A stretch of DNA of 64,000 nt from JAABSX01 sp964480455 (GTDB lineage Bacteria > Bacteroidota > Bacteroidia > Cytophagales > Microscillaceae). Shown here piece by piece: positions 8,039 through 17,760 of this stretch (position 1 is the first letter of the stretch; every line of letters begins with the position of its first letter). Both the position numbers and the translations under genes were made by a program. Where the stretch lies: the NCBI GenBank assembly GCA_964480455.1, contig CAYZQI010000004.1, forward strand, positions 1 to 64,000, read 5' to 3'. The notes below the pieces were generated by a model. It had not been told where the DNA came from and did not search any database. It saw only the letters and a program-made list of their open reading frames with translations.

Positions 8039-9694
8039 TTACACCAACATTCTAATCGGTGATTCCATCAATGCCTTGAAGGTAGCCAAGAATTGCGCTC
8101 CAGTAGCACCATCTACCACGCGGTGGTCGCAAGAGAGGGTAACTTTCATCATATTGCCTGCCACCACTTCGCTATTTTTGATGATAGGTTTCTGCACGAT
8201 TGCCCCTACTGCCATAATACAAGCATCGGGCGGATTGATGATGGCTGTAAATTCTTCTATGCCAAACATACCCAAGTTAGAAACAGAGAAAGTGCTTCCT
8301 TCCCATTCGTTAGGTTGTAGTTTTTTATCTTTTGCTTTTTGTGCCAATTCTTTGGTTTCTCCTGAAATCTGAGAAAGCGATTTGGCATCAGCAAAACGAA
8401 TGACAGGTACTAGCAATCCTTCATCTACTGCTACGGCTACACCTACATTGACGTGGTGATTGTAGCGAATAGTATCACCTTGCCAAGAGGCATTAACGGC
8501 AGGGTGCTGGCGCAAGGCTACGGCAGCGGCTTTTACTACCAAGTCATTGAATGAAATTTTTACGGGTGAGATTTCATTGAGTTTTTTGCGGGTTTCCATT
8601 GCCTCTGCCATGTCTATCTCAATGGTGAGGTAGAAGTGTGGTGCAGTGAACTTACTCTCACCCAATCGGCGTGCAATGGTCTTACGCATCTGAGTAGTCT
8701 TTTTCTCTTCGTAAGATTCTTGTCCGATGCCTTGTGCTCCACTTGGCGCACTGCTAGTGGTACTGGTTTTTGGAGTAGTATCTCCCTCTTGTACTTTGCT
8801 TACAGCATGTGTAGGTTTAAAAGATTCTATGTCGCGCTTGACAATGCGTCCATTTTCGCCTGTTCCTTCAATTTGATGAATATCAAATCCTTTTTCTTCG
8901 GCAAGTCGGCGTGCTAGGGGAGATATTTTAAGTCTTCCATTTTCAGAAGATTTTGCTTGTCCGTTGGTTTTTATCGTTGTTGAAGTAGTTTCTTCTTTAC
9001 TTGCTGTAGGGGCTGTTTCTTCTGTCTCAGTAGTTCCAGTTTTAAACTGGTTGATAAGTGTTTGATAATCAGCATTTTCTTCCCCTATAATACATAGTAA
9101 GTCATCTACGGGAATGGCATCTCCTTTTTGGGCAGCAATATAGAGTAGTGTGCCTTCCTCGTAAGACTCGTGCTCCATAGTTGCCTTATCGGTTTCTATT
9201 TCTACCAATACATCACCAATAGCTACTTTATCGCCTACTTTTTTATGCCATTCTGCAATTACGCCTTCCTCCATAGTATCGCTAAGTTTGGGCATTTGTA
9301 CTACTACAGCATTAGTTACTTTGGTGGCAGTAGCAGTGTTGGTACTGGCAGTTGAGGCAATTGCTTTGCTTTCTTGCGTGGAGGCAGCACTTTCCTCTTT
9401 ATCTTCTTTAGATATTTCTTTTTGTGTGCCTCCATTCAAAAGGTGCTGAAAATCTTCACCTTCATTACCAATGATGGCAATAAGTGCATCTACGGCTACG
9501 GTGCTTCCCTCTTCCACCAAATATAATATTGTACCTTCTTCATAGGCTTCGTGCTCCATGGTTGCTTTATCAGTTTCTATTTCGGCAAGTACGTCGCCAG
9601 TGCTTACCTTATCGCCTACTTTTACCTGCCAAGAGGCAATTACGCCTTCTTCCATGGTATCGCTCAATTTGGGCATTAAAATTTTATCTGCCAT
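8039..9694 (-). CDS. aceF: Dihydrolipoamide acetyltransferase (pyruvate dehydrogenase E2)
   Basis: 551 residues. E2 core of the pyruvate dehydrogenase complex, transferring acetyl groups from lipoyl arms to CoA. Domain order: lipoyl domain 1 (1-78, lipoyl Lys43 in ETDKATME), lipoyl domain 2 (131-210, Lys170 in the same motif), a Ser/Thr/Glu-rich linker, the E1/E3-binding domain (~256-293, ISPLARRLAEEKGF), a second linker, and the catalytic domain (~325-551) ending in the active-site HRVVDG (His ~524). Each lipoyl motif has His where Val is common (TMEHE). No E1 or E3 gene adjoins it, which is usual in Bacteroidetes. Confidence 0.94.
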   Translation of the reverse strand: MADKILMPKLSDTMEEGVIASWQVKVGDKVSTGDVLAEIETDKATMEHEAYEEGTILYLVEEGSTVAVDALIAIIGNEGEDFQHLLNGGTQKEISKEDKEESAASTQESKAIASTASTNTATATKVTNAVVVQMPKLSDTMEEGVIAEWHKKVGDKVAIGDVLVEIETDKATMEHESYEEGTLLYIAAQKGDAIPVDDLLCIIGEENADYQTLINQFKTGTTETEETAPTASKEETTSTTIKTNGQAKSSENGRLKISPLARRLAEEKGFDIHQIEGTGENGRIVKRDIESFKPTHAVSKVQEGDTTPKTSTTSSAPSGAQGIGQESYEEKKTTQMRKTIARRLGESKFTAPHFYLTIEIDMAEAMETRKKLNEISPVKISFNDLVVKAAAVALRQHPAVNASWQGDTIRYNHHVNVGVAVAVDEGLLVPVIRFADAKSLSQISGETKELAQKAKDKKLQPNEWEGSTFSVSNLGMFGIEEFTAIINPPDACIMAVGAIVQKPIIKNSEVVAGNMMKVTLSCDHRVVDGATGAQFLATFKALMESPIRMLV

Positions 9695-10223
9695 ATTATT
9701 TTATAAATTATGTGTTTTTCTGATGATTTATTGCTTATCTTATTATTAGAATCAAAAATAAGCTGATTAAAGGGATATTCAAAGAAAACAAACATAAATC
9801 TCTGTGAAAGTGAAGCAATACTTGTTCGGATTAATGCGTTTTTTTGTATTGAATTAATGATAAGACCAGACAAGGTTTTGCAGCATGTTTAGTTAGTATT
9901 TAAAAATAGGGCAACATTTAAGATGGATAATCTTACAAGTTTTGCACAGTTTTTCTTGCAAATGCTCAAACTTTACTTGTTCAAAAATCCTATTTCAATA
10001 CCACCCATTAAGTTAAAAAGTACCAAGTGCTTGAGTATATTTTGTTGGTGTGCCGACAGGCTTTGTAGTCTAAACAATTAATATTGCATAAAATCAGAAA
10101 CCACATAAAGGAGTTTTTTTGCGAAATTAGGTACAGACTTATCAAAAGCTAATTTACTGCACTGGTAAGTTTGCCTACCAAAAATAGCTTGCATTACATT
10201 TTTGGTAAGCCGTGCAACTCTTG
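9695..10223. other. Intergenic region with a degenerate repeat copy
   Basis: 529 bp of AT-rich DNA between two minus-strand genes. It must hold the promoter of the E2 gene, but no clear TTG/TAnnTTTG pair was found. It contains the minus-strand repeat copy at 10075-10165. Confidence 0.5.
10075..10165 (-). repeat. Degenerate ~90-bp dispersed repeat, copy A
   Basis: Read on the minus strand it runs AGTGCAGTAAATTAGCTTTT, a short variable stretch, CCTAATTTCGCAAAAAAACT, then CCTTTATGTGGTTTCTGATT. This aligns with 51044-51135 and more weakly with 63390-63480, all three in intergenic DNA. Confidence 0.5.
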
Positions 10224-11072
10224 CTAGTTTTTCAACTGCTTTGCAAGCCAAGTGTTGATATCTGTAATGACTGTATCTTTTTCGGGTTCATTCATGATTT
10301 CATGATAAAGATTTTCATAGAGTTTGAGTTGTTTATCTTTTGAAGAGATACTTGCAAAAAACTCTTTGCTTCCTTCTACATTGGTGAGCCTATCAGAAGT
10401 ACCGTGCAAAACCAAGATGGGTAGGTGTATGGTGGCTGCTTTTTGCATAATGGTTTTCATGGCTTTTATCATTTGCGCACCTGTACGTGCAGGTAGTTTG
10501 CCATGAAAAATCAAAGGGTCGGTTTCATAGTTTTTTACTACTTCTTCATCTCTTGAGATGGCTGTGGGGTCAAGCTTTACAGTAGGAAGTTTGGGGAGTA
10601 ATGCCCCAAGTACTGATGAAATCTTGACCAAGAACGGAGAAATATCATCACCAGGCTTTAGAGCGGCAGCCGACATTATTACTCCTTGAAGAGGGAGCGT
10701 GCGTGTTACTAAGCTATATGCCAATACACATCCTCCCATACTATGCCCTATTGCGAACAGAGGTAGATCTGGCGATACTTTGCTTACTTTTTCAATAAAC
10801 TGTACTAAGTCATCTCTTAAAATCTCCATAGAAGGAATATATGCCTGTGCGCCATCTGATTTGCCGTGCCCTAGGTGGTCGTAAGCATATACAGCCAGTC
10901 CTTGCTGATTAAGTGCAGCAGCTACGTGTGCATAACGCCCTGCATACTCGCCAAGCCCATGCACCAATACAATGTTGGCTTTGGGCTGAGGGGGTAGCCA
11001 GGCTTGCTCAAAGAGGTTGCCTCCTGCGGTAGAGAGGGAAGTATTGCTTTGGTGAGTGATGGTAGTATTCAT
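10224..11072 (-). CDS. Alpha/beta hydrolase, monoacylglycerol-lipase-like
   Basis: 282 residues from the ATG at 11072; an in-frame TTG at 11105 would add 11 residues with no clear merit. It has the monoglyceride lipase pattern: the oxyanion HGLGEYAGRY, then YDHLGHGKSDG, the nucleophile elbow GHSMGG, then an Asp in HGTSDRLTN and His in YENLYHEIMNE. No signal peptide, so probably cytosolic. Likely substrates are monoacylglycerols or lysolipids, by family. It is followed by 62 bp and then the end of the upstream kinase gene. Confidence 0.85.
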   Translation of the reverse strand: MNTTITHQSNTSLSTAGGNLFEQAWLPPQPKANIVLVHGLGEYAGRYAHVAAALNQQGLAVYAYDHLGHGKSDGAQAYIPSMEILRDDLVQFIEKVSKVSPDLPLFAIGHSMGGCVLAYSLVTRTLPLQGVIMSAAALKPGDDISPFLVKISSVLGALLPKLPTVKLDPTAISRDEEVVKNYETDPLIFHGKLPARTGAQMIKAMKTIMQKAATIHLPILVLHGTSDRLTNVEGSKEFFASISSKDKQLKLYENLYHEIMNEPEKDTVITDINTWLAKQLKN

Positions 11073-11134
11073 AGATATTTTTGGGTTTTTTACAAAAAAA
11101 TTCAATAAGCCAAAGATTCTTTTTTTGTCAGGGT

Positions 11135-12793
11135 TTAGTACAAATCATCTTCTATCTCTTTGCGCACTTTTTGGATACGCTCGTCTATGATTTTGAGTTC
11201 ATTACTAAGGGAGTCTATCACTTGTGTAGGCTCTAAATCTACTACTTTGGCAGATTTTAGTTTAGTAGTAAATTTAGCTGCATTGACCTCCTCGCGCACT
11301 CTGAAAGTGATGGCCTTTTCAGGCTCAAGAGGCTCGAGGGCTTGTTCTCTTGTTTTGAGTTCTTTTTGTGCCTCGTCAAAGTAGGTAATTCCTATTATCA
11401 AATCTTCAAAACGGGCATCACTGCGGCGGTTAGCTACTGTAACTTGAATGACAAACTCGCCCAAAAACTGTGCGCCGCTACCTTCCTCTACTTGTCCGTC
11501 TATTAAAAGCCCTTTCATGAGTTCTTGCTCACGGCCTTTTTGGAGTAATTTGAGGTACTCTTGGGTGCGTTCCTTTTTTTGTTTGAGACTATCTAATAGT
11601 ATTTCCTCGGTAGTTTTTTCTTCAATTTCTTCCTCTGGCTCTTCCTCTTCTCCTTCAAAGGTAGCTATTTCGTTATCATTTTCTTGGTCGGTGGTATTGG
11701 TGCTATCAACTGCTAGATTTACATCATCTTTTATAGGCGTTTTGAAAAAGAGTTCATAGCTTACCCATATTGTAGTAATAAACAAAACTGCTACAATGGC
11801 ATATAAGATGCGATTATTGTTATTTTTTCTTCTTTCTATCTCGCTCGAGCTGGTTTGTCGCATCGGTTTTCGGTCTGCCTCTATGGTAGCTTGTGTGGCA
11901 GTTGTTTGGTAGTATGTTGGAGTAATAGCTGTACTGGTATTGGTAGGTACTTGAAAGGTATCTTTGACGGTAGTACCTTGGTGTAGCGCAGCTTTAAATT
12001 CTTCACAGCTTTGGTAGCGGTCTTCGGGATTCTTGGCAGTTGCTTTTGAGATAATTTGCTGCATTTTGGGGGATATTCTGGGGTAAAAGCTACTTGCAGG
12101 GGGAAGCGGTTCTTTGAGGATTTTCTCATAGACTTGGTACTCGGTATGGGTCTGCTCATCATAAGGACATTTGCCTGTGAGCATTTCAAACAACGTAACC
12201 CCTAGCGAGTAGATGTCGGTGCGGTGGTCTATGAACTTACCTTGCACCTGCTCAGGACTCATGTAGAGTACCGTGCCGAGCTGTGTACCTGTTTTGGTCA
12301 GGTTTCTTTTACCTTCTTTTAATATTTTAGCAATCCCAAAATCCAAAATTTTCACCTCTGAGTCGTTGGTGATGATAAGGTTAGAAGGTTTTATATCCCT
12401 ATGAATCACTCCTTTTTGGTGTGCATAAGCAAATCCATCTAAAATTTGCTCAAACAAATAGATGGTTTTTTGCTCTGGGATAGGTCCTGACACCTTCTGA
12501 ATGTAGTCGTCAAGTGGTTGCCCTGCTGCATATTCAAGGATAAGAAAAAGCCCGTTGTCTTCTTCGAGATAGTCGTACAGCGTAATGATATTTACGTGCT
12601 GCAAGGCTGAGAGCGTAGTGGCTTCATTTCTGAACCGCTCTCGAATATCGGTGTTACTTACCAAAGCAGAATTAAGTACCTTGATAGCTACTTTTCGTCC
12701 TAGTTGGGAGTGTGTTGCAAGATAGACTGTACCTACGCCTCCTTCACCAAGACGTGATTCGATTTTGTAATTTAAAATTCTCTCACCAATCAT
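11135..12793 (-). CDS. Membrane Hanks-type Ser/Thr protein kinase
   Basis: 552 residues. The kinase domain occupies ~8-270 and is intact: glycine loop GEGGVG (16-21), VAIK lysine K38, HRD (131-133) with KPSN, DFG (151-153), and SPE (179-181) in place of APE. A Thr-rich juxtamembrane linker (~275-325) leads to a single membrane helix (~329-350). The C-terminal ~200 residues would lie in the periplasm: an acidic, Glu-rich stretch, then a beta-rich domain I do not recognise, then a helical tail. The ATG at 12793 is 6 bp after the pseudokinase stop, so the pair is surely co-transcribed. This is the only catalytically competent kinase in the locus. Confidence 0.93.
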   Translation of the reverse strand: MIGERILNYKIESRLGEGGVGTVYLATHSQLGRKVAIKVLNSALVSNTDIRERFRNEATTLSALQHVNIITLYDYLEEDNGLFLILEYAAGQPLDDYIQKVSGPIPEQKTIYLFEQILDGFAYAHQKGVIHRDIKPSNLIITNDSEVKILDFGIAKILKEGKRNLTKTGTQLGTVLYMSPEQVQGKFIDHRTDIYSLGVTLFEMLTGKCPYDEQTHTEYQVYEKILKEPLPPASSFYPRISPKMQQIISKATAKNPEDRYQSCEEFKAALHQGTTVKDTFQVPTNTSTAITPTYYQTTATQATIEADRKPMRQTSSSEIERRKNNNNRILYAIVAVLFITTIWVSYELFFKTPIKDDVNLAVDSTNTTDQENDNEIATFEGEEEEPEEEIEEKTTEEILLDSLKQKKERTQEYLKLLQKGREQELMKGLLIDGQVEEGSGAQFLGEFVIQVTVANRRSDARFEDLIIGITYFDEAQKELKTREQALEPLEPEKAITFRVREEVNAAKFTTKLKSAKVVDLEPTQVIDSLSNELKIIDERIQKVRKEIEDDLY

Positions 12794-12799
12794 TGTTCA

Positions 12800-14269
12800 T
12801 CATTTTTGGGTACTCATCAAAGGGATTACGATATTTTTTCCTTCATACACTAGGGGTGGAGGAATCTCGCCTGGCTCTACAGGTTTAGCATAGAGGCGGT
12901 TTACGGCTCGGAGCACATTGGGACTAATATTAAATTTGCGCCCTACTTGAAATAAATCTTCTCCTTTTTGGATTTTATAGACTGTCTTTACACGTACTTT
13001 GATACCTTCGCGGGGTTTGAGCCTTTCTTTGCCTGTCAGGTTATTAATTGCCTTCAAAGAATCTAAGGGCTGATAGTAGAGTTTGGCAATTTTCGCCAAG
13101 TTATCGCCTCTTTCTACTTTATGGATATATATTTCAGCACTGTCTTTTCTATTGATGCTACTAAATCTGTAAATACTATCTTGAATGGCTTGTGCTGCCT
13201 GCACTTGTGCGATGGAGTCTTGCATACGCCCTATGCGTTCCATATCTTTAATGTTGTAGAGAAGGTCAGTTTGTGCTGATTTGGGGCGCGTAGCATACAT
13301 GAGGGCTAGCCCGGTGAGCGCAAGTAGCAAGACACCCAGCAACACTAAAGAGAGGTTTACACGTTGCATTTGGCTAAGGTCTTCTTCTTTTTGTGTTTTT
13401 TGAAGATGTTTTTTTACAATCGCTTCATCTTCTTCCTTTGTGTGCGTAGGCTTTAGAATGAGCTGAGGCGGTGGCAGTTTTTCTACGGCTTTCATCATTT
13501 CTCCTACCGAAGTAAACCGTTCTTGTGGTTTTTTTGCAGTGGCTTTATCTACAATTGCCTGCATTTGGACACTTACTAAGGGGTAGTATTTGGTGATGCG
13601 TGGCAATACAGTATGTGTGATTTTTTGCTTGATTTCCTCATTGCTGAACCCTTGGTAAGGATTTTTGCCTGTTAGCATTTCAAAAAGTACCAATCCAAGT
13701 GCATACACATCAGACTTTTCGGTAGGTTCTTCTTGGTTTATTTCCTCGGGGCTTGCATAGCGCAGGGTATCCTGATCTTCGGCTGCAAGCATTTTTTGTT
13801 TGAAGAATTTGCTCAGTGCCAAATCTAAGATTTTGATATTCCCCTCAGTATCTATGAGGATATTACTTGTATTAAGTGCGCCATTCATTACTCCTTTTTG
13901 GTGTGCAAACTCGAAGGCTTGTGCTATTTTCAGAAAGATAGTCTTGGCTTTATCTTCGGGGATAGGGCCACTTTGGTATCGAATATAATCTGCTAAGTTT
14001 TTACCTTTTACGTGTTCAAAAACAAGGTAAAAATCATCTGCTGTCTCGAGGTGGTCGTAGAGTGTAAGTACGTTAGGGTGCTGTATGGAGGCAAGTTTTC
14101 GGAGGTCATCAATAAAATTTGCCTTTTCGAGGTGGCTTGAGAGAGGTTTGAGTGTTTTTACAATGACCTGTTTTGCAAACTGAGTATGGGTAGCCAAAAA
14201 TGAGCGAAAGAGTTGATTTTCTTCCGTAAAGTTTTCGATGCGGTAATTTAATATTTTTTCACCTGTCAT
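12800..14269 (-). CDS. Membrane pseudokinase with two C-terminal LysM domains
   Basis: 489 residues, clearly homologous to the kinase encoded immediately downstream (both open with GE(K/R)ILNY). The kinase fold spans ~8-262. K38 is kept and DFG reads DLA (149-151), retaining Asp149. The catalytic loop aligns as VMNGALNTSN against VIHRDIKPSN, so His, Arg, catalytic Asp and Lys are all lost; the glycine loop is also gone (EENQLFRS). It should not phosphorylate. After one membrane helix (~304-326) come two LysM domains (~381-428 with VERGDNLAKIAKLYY; ~430-486 with IQKGEDLFQVGRKFN), predicted to bind peptidoglycan in the periplasm. Confidence 0.9.
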   Translation of the reverse strand: MTGEKILNYRIENFTEENQLFRSFLATHTQFAKQVIVKTLKPLSSHLEKANFIDDLRKLASIQHPNVLTLYDHLETADDFYLVFEHVKGKNLADYIRYQSGPIPEDKAKTIFLKIAQAFEFAHQKGVMNGALNTSNILIDTEGNIKILDLALSKFFKQKMLAAEDQDTLRYASPEEINQEEPTEKSDVYALGLVLFEMLTGKNPYQGFSNEEIKQKITHTVLPRITKYYPLVSVQMQAIVDKATAKKPQERFTSVGEMMKAVEKLPPPQLILKPTHTKEEDEAIVKKHLQKTQKEEDLSQMQRVNLSLVLLGVLLLALTGLALMYATRPKSAQTDLLYNIKDMERIGRMQDSIAQVQAAQAIQDSIYRFSSINRKDSAEIYIHKVERGDNLAKIAKLYYQPLDSLKAINNLTGKERLKPREGIKVRVKTVYKIQKGEDLFQVGRKFNISPNVLRAVNRLYAKPVEPGEIPPPLVYEGKNIVIPLMSTQK

Positions 14270-14434
14270 AAGGCATTGTACGATTGTATCGGTTTGCTAA
14301 ATTTTAACTTGCTCTTGATTAATTTAAAAAATGATGATAAGTAACCTTTTATCTCAAAAATTTTTGATTTGATGGCAAAACTACAAATTTTTTTAATTTA
14401 AACTCTAGCTGAGATAAATTTGTAGAGCGTGTAT

Positions 14435-15937
14435 TTACTCTTTGGGTGCTCTGCTGGGTATGTTAAGAGTATCTAATGCGTAGAGTTCTTCTTCACTTTC
14501 CACTCCATTTGCTTTCATAATCCACTCCATCTTTGAACGGTACTTAGTTGCCAAGTCTCTGAGGGTATTATCCCCCTTTTTGAGTGTATTGAACACTTTT
14601 CTCACATCTCTATTGTTAAAAAGGCTATCCAGTGCTTGTTTTTGACGTTTTTTAAATTCATTAAGTTCACGGAGAGTTTCTTTTGTTTTCTTGACAGTTT
14701 CTTTTACATCTTGGTAAGTATCTTTTGCTTTTTGAATTCCTGTGTACTCATAAAACCAATTTTGTATTTCTAGTGCGCGCTGTTCTTGTTCTACCAAATG
14801 CTTACTTTTTTTTTCTTTGGCTTCCTCGCTTAGTATATGCTTGAATAACAAGTAGCCTGTCACAATCACAAAAAGCACTAAAAACCCTCTCAATAGCAAG
14901 GGTCGGTAATTTACTTCATCTATAATATTGATGTTAGCACGTCTGCTTTTGCTACTGTACGCATCATCATCTCCCTCAAATACGCTATCTTCCTCGAGTC
15001 GCCTCTTATTTTTTTTCTTAGCAGGGCGTTCGTAGAGAGGGCTTACATCTTCGGGTTCGTAGTTTTGTGTATTAGCAGTGGCAGGCGGGTCAAAGTTAGA
15101 ACCTGATGCTGTACCGCTGAGCCCTTGGGTATCGCCTAGCTTTGATGATGAGGTAGTATTTGAATAAGAAGTTGCTTGGCTGCTGGTAGAAGTGCTTCCA
15201 AGAAACTCTACTACTTGTACTGTGATATTGTCAGTACCTCCCGAGAGGTTGGCGGTTTCTACCATTTTTAAGGCTTTGTGTTGTAAGCTGTCATGGCTTG
15301 CCAATATATTTTCTAGGCTTTGCTTGCTTACCATACCCGTAAGCCCATCACTGCATAGCAAAAACACATCACTCTGGTAGGGTTTGAAAGCCTCTGGGGC
15401 TATTTCTACTTCCACAAAAGGGCTTGTACCCATGGCGCGTAGCAGTTCGTTGCGGCGTGGGTGTGTTTCGGCTTCTTGCTCTGTGATGAGCCCTTGGTCT
15501 ATGAGTGCCTGCACAAAAGAGTGGTCGTGGGTGAGTTGTGTGAGTTGCCCTGAGCGATAAACATAGATGCGACTATCGCCCACGTGCCCATAGTAGAAGT
15601 AGTTGTCGCGTAACATCAACAATACGCAGGTAGTTCCCATGCCACGTAGCTCAGGTACATTGATGGCTTTTTGATAGATTTGCGTGTTGGCATACTGCAG
15701 GGCTTGGTAGATAGCATCTTGAGGGTTAGGAAAAAATTGACTGTCAAAAAACTGCCTGATGCTTCCTACTGCCATTTGAGAGGCTGTGGCTCCTCCAGCA
15801 TGCCCCCCCATACCATCACATACTACAAAGAAAGCTCCATTTTCATTCTCGAAAAAGCCCAAATAATCTTCGTTATGGTGGCGTACTTGGCCTATATCTG
15901 TATGGTTTCCAAATCGGAAGTTTTTAGTTGGATTCAT
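14435..15937 (-). CDS. Membrane PP2C-family phosphatase with LysM-like C-terminus
   Basis: 500 residues. PP2C domain ~8-250 with intact metal-binding motifs: RHHNED (D24), DGMGGH (D41), GHVGDSR, LLCSDGLTGM and GGTDN. It dephosphorylates Ser/Thr on proteins. A Ser/Thr-rich linker and a basic patch lead to one membrane helix (~347-366), then a coiled-coil-like helical region, then a LysM-like motif (~447-496, LKKGDNTLRDLATKYRSKME ... LNIPSR) that would be periplasmic. Bacterial Stp-type PP2Cs are usually soluble, so this layout is unusual. It lies 165 bp upstream of the pseudokinase on the same strand. A 7-G tract encodes the GMGGH loop. Confidence 0.92.
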   Translation of the reverse strand: MNPTKNFRFGNHTDIGQVRHHNEDYLGFFENENGAFFVVCDGMGGHAGGATASQMAVGSIRQFFDSQFFPNPQDAIYQALQYANTQIYQKAINVPELRGMGTTCVLLMLRDNYFYYGHVGDSRIYVYRSGQLTQLTHDHSFVQALIDQGLITEQEAETHPRRNELLRAMGTSPFVEVEIAPEAFKPYQSDVFLLCSDGLTGMVSKQSLENILASHDSLQHKALKMVETANLSGGTDNITVQVVEFLGSTSTSSQATSYSNTTSSSKLGDTQGLSGTASGSNFDPPATANTQNYEPEDVSPLYERPAKKKNKRRLEEDSVFEGDDDAYSSKSRRANINIIDEVNYRPLLLRGFLVLFVIVTGYLLFKHILSEEAKEKKSKHLVEQEQRALEIQNWFYEYTGIQKAKDTYQDVKETVKKTKETLRELNEFKKRQKQALDSLFNNRDVRKVFNTLKKGDNTLRDLATKYRSKMEWIMKANGVESEEELYALDTLNIPSRAPKE

Positions 15938-16093
15938 TGCAAAGCAATTAAATTAATCGTCAGTTGTTAATTATTAGGATTATTTGATAATCTTTATCAT
16001 AACTTATGAGTGCTGCATTTTGGTATATTGCCTTCACTTCTACCATGGTTTAGAAACCAGCTTGCAAATTTGTCTAAGTCTTTTTTATAAAGA

Positions 16094-17722
16094 TTAGATT
16101 TCAAATTTGCATTGTGCAGCACCAAACTTTATTAAGTCGCCACTTTTGAGTAAGTGATTCTCAATGCGCGAACCATTTACGAAAGTGCCGTTGGTACTTC
16201 CCAGATCTGTCAAAAAGAAACTACCTTTTTGGACGTGAATGGTGGCGTGCTTACCAGAAACGGTTTGCTCTGGAATCACAATGTCGTTGTTGGGCGCACG
16301 CCCAATATTCATGACAGGTTTATTGAGCATAAAATTTTTATTCATCGCACTTGTGTGCACCTTCAAAACAGGTGCTGCCCCTCCACCAGAGATGATAGTA
16401 TGTTTTAAATCTCTTTTTTGAGGTGTAGCGGTGGTCGGTAGAGGCGGGCTGTTCTTCAATTCTTCTGCCTTTCGCGCAAGTTCTTGTTCTTTTGCTCTGA
16501 GTTGTTCTTCTAATCTGATATTTTTTTCATTCAGTTCTCTAACTGCTTTTTCTTTTTCGGCTTGCAAGCGTCTTCTTTCCTCTTCCATGCGTTCTTCTTC
16601 TTCTATTCTTGCTTCTTCTTCTTCCTCTCGCCTAATTTTCATTTCATTCACATACCAGTAGGCTGTACCGAGTAGCGTAACCGCAAAGAGGGCTGCAATC
16701 CACCAGAAATAATCTTTCAAGAGTCCCCCACTTGGGGCTACTACTGCACCACCTCCTGGCGTAGTATAATTGACCACAAGTGGAGGTTCGTCTTTGTAGT
16801 TGATAGTATATTGTGAGGGCTGCCCGTCGGCAGGAGCCTGCACCGTAAATATCAGTTCATACTGCTGTAGCACAGGGGTTTCGGCTTCTTGACGGCTCTC
16901 AAGAATATCTCCAATAGCTTTTTTAATACCAGAAAAACTATTTTCAATTGCGCTTTTGCCTCGTGTCTTGATGCTTAGTGTCTCAAAAATATCTGGTTTG
17001 AAGGTGTTATCTATTTTAAAATTAATGGTATTAATGCTAATGTCTGAGTTGGTTGCAAGGTCTATCAACACATCGGAGGTGAAGCTACGGTCAAGGTTAT
17101 CAGAGGCTCCCGTAAGCACAATCAGTATGCGTCTGCCTTCGTCTGGGCTATTGCCAATTACTTGTAATGCCTCTTTGATAGCCTTGAAGGCATAATTTTT
17201 TGCGGTGCTGTCTTCTAAGGAAGTGGTAATGCGTGTGCGGATTCGGTCTTTGACTTGTGAGAAATTACGGTTAAAGTCGGCATCTAGGCGGCGAAGCACA
17301 CGCGAATCTTCTTGTAATTTATTGAAAAAGCCTACATTGATTAAGTCGCCCTCTGTAACAAATTCCTCAATAGACTCAATCACTGCCTTCTTAAAGTTCT
17401 CGAGCGGAATTCCCTCAGTATAAGCAGAGGCATCTATTAAGAAAAAAATCAAGTTGCCTGTAGTAGAAGACTCCTCTCCTGCGGAGGCACGTAGGGTAAA
17501 CTGTTCAATGGGAGTTTTATCAAAATCAAAAACTTTAAAGTCTGTTTCTAACGGTTTGATACTGGTACTCATCTGAAGGATAACCTTCAGTACAGGAAAA
17601 TCAGCCGTATCTGCTGGTTCTACAATAGTGAAAGAGCGGTCTTCGACTTGCGTCAGCCCCTTGTCTGTAGCACTTAACAGCACCGTGAGTGTGTACAAAA
17701 TTAGAAAAAGGTGTTTTTTCAT
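16094..17722 (-). CDS. Membrane vWA-like protein with C-terminal FHA domain
   Basis: 542 residues. A signal peptide (1-24) precedes a von Willebrand A-like domain (~90-280: LIFFLIDASAYTEG, then ILIVLTGASD). The metal site is degenerate, with DASAY in place of DxSxS. A beta-rich segment leads to one membrane helix (~338-360), then a long charged coiled coil (~361-425), then a cytoplasmic FHA domain (~451-542). The FHA is canonical, with NIGR, SGKH and GSTNGTFVNG, so it can be expected to bind phosphothreonine. It could link an extracytoplasmic signal to the kinase output. It sits 156 bp upstream of the PP2C gene. Confidence 0.88.
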   Translation of the reverse strand: MKKHLFLILYTLTVLLSATDKGLTQVEDRSFTIVEPADTADFPVLKVILQMSTSIKPLETDFKVFDFDKTPIEQFTLRASAGEESSTTGNLIFFLIDASAYTEGIPLENFKKAVIESIEEFVTEGDLINVGFFNKLQEDSRVLRRLDADFNRNFSQVKDRIRTRITTSLEDSTAKNYAFKAIKEALQVIGNSPDEGRRILIVLTGASDNLDRSFTSDVLIDLATNSDISINTINFKIDNTFKPDIFETLSIKTRGKSAIENSFSGIKKAIGDILESRQEAETPVLQQYELIFTVQAPADGQPSQYTINYKDEPPLVVNYTTPGGGAVVAPSGGLLKDYFWWIAALFAVTLLGTAYWYVNEMKIRREEEEEARIEEEERMEEERRRLQAEKEKAVRELNEKNIRLEEQLRAKEQELARKAEELKNSPPLPTTATPQKRDLKHTIISGGGAAPVLKVHTSAMNKNFMLNKPVMNIGRAPNNDIVIPEQTVSGKHATIHVQKGSFFLTDLGSTNGTFVNGSRIENHLLKSGDLIKFGAAQCKFEI

Positions 17723-17760
17723 ATTAAAATTTTATTGACTAATCTGTGTATAAGTTACTT

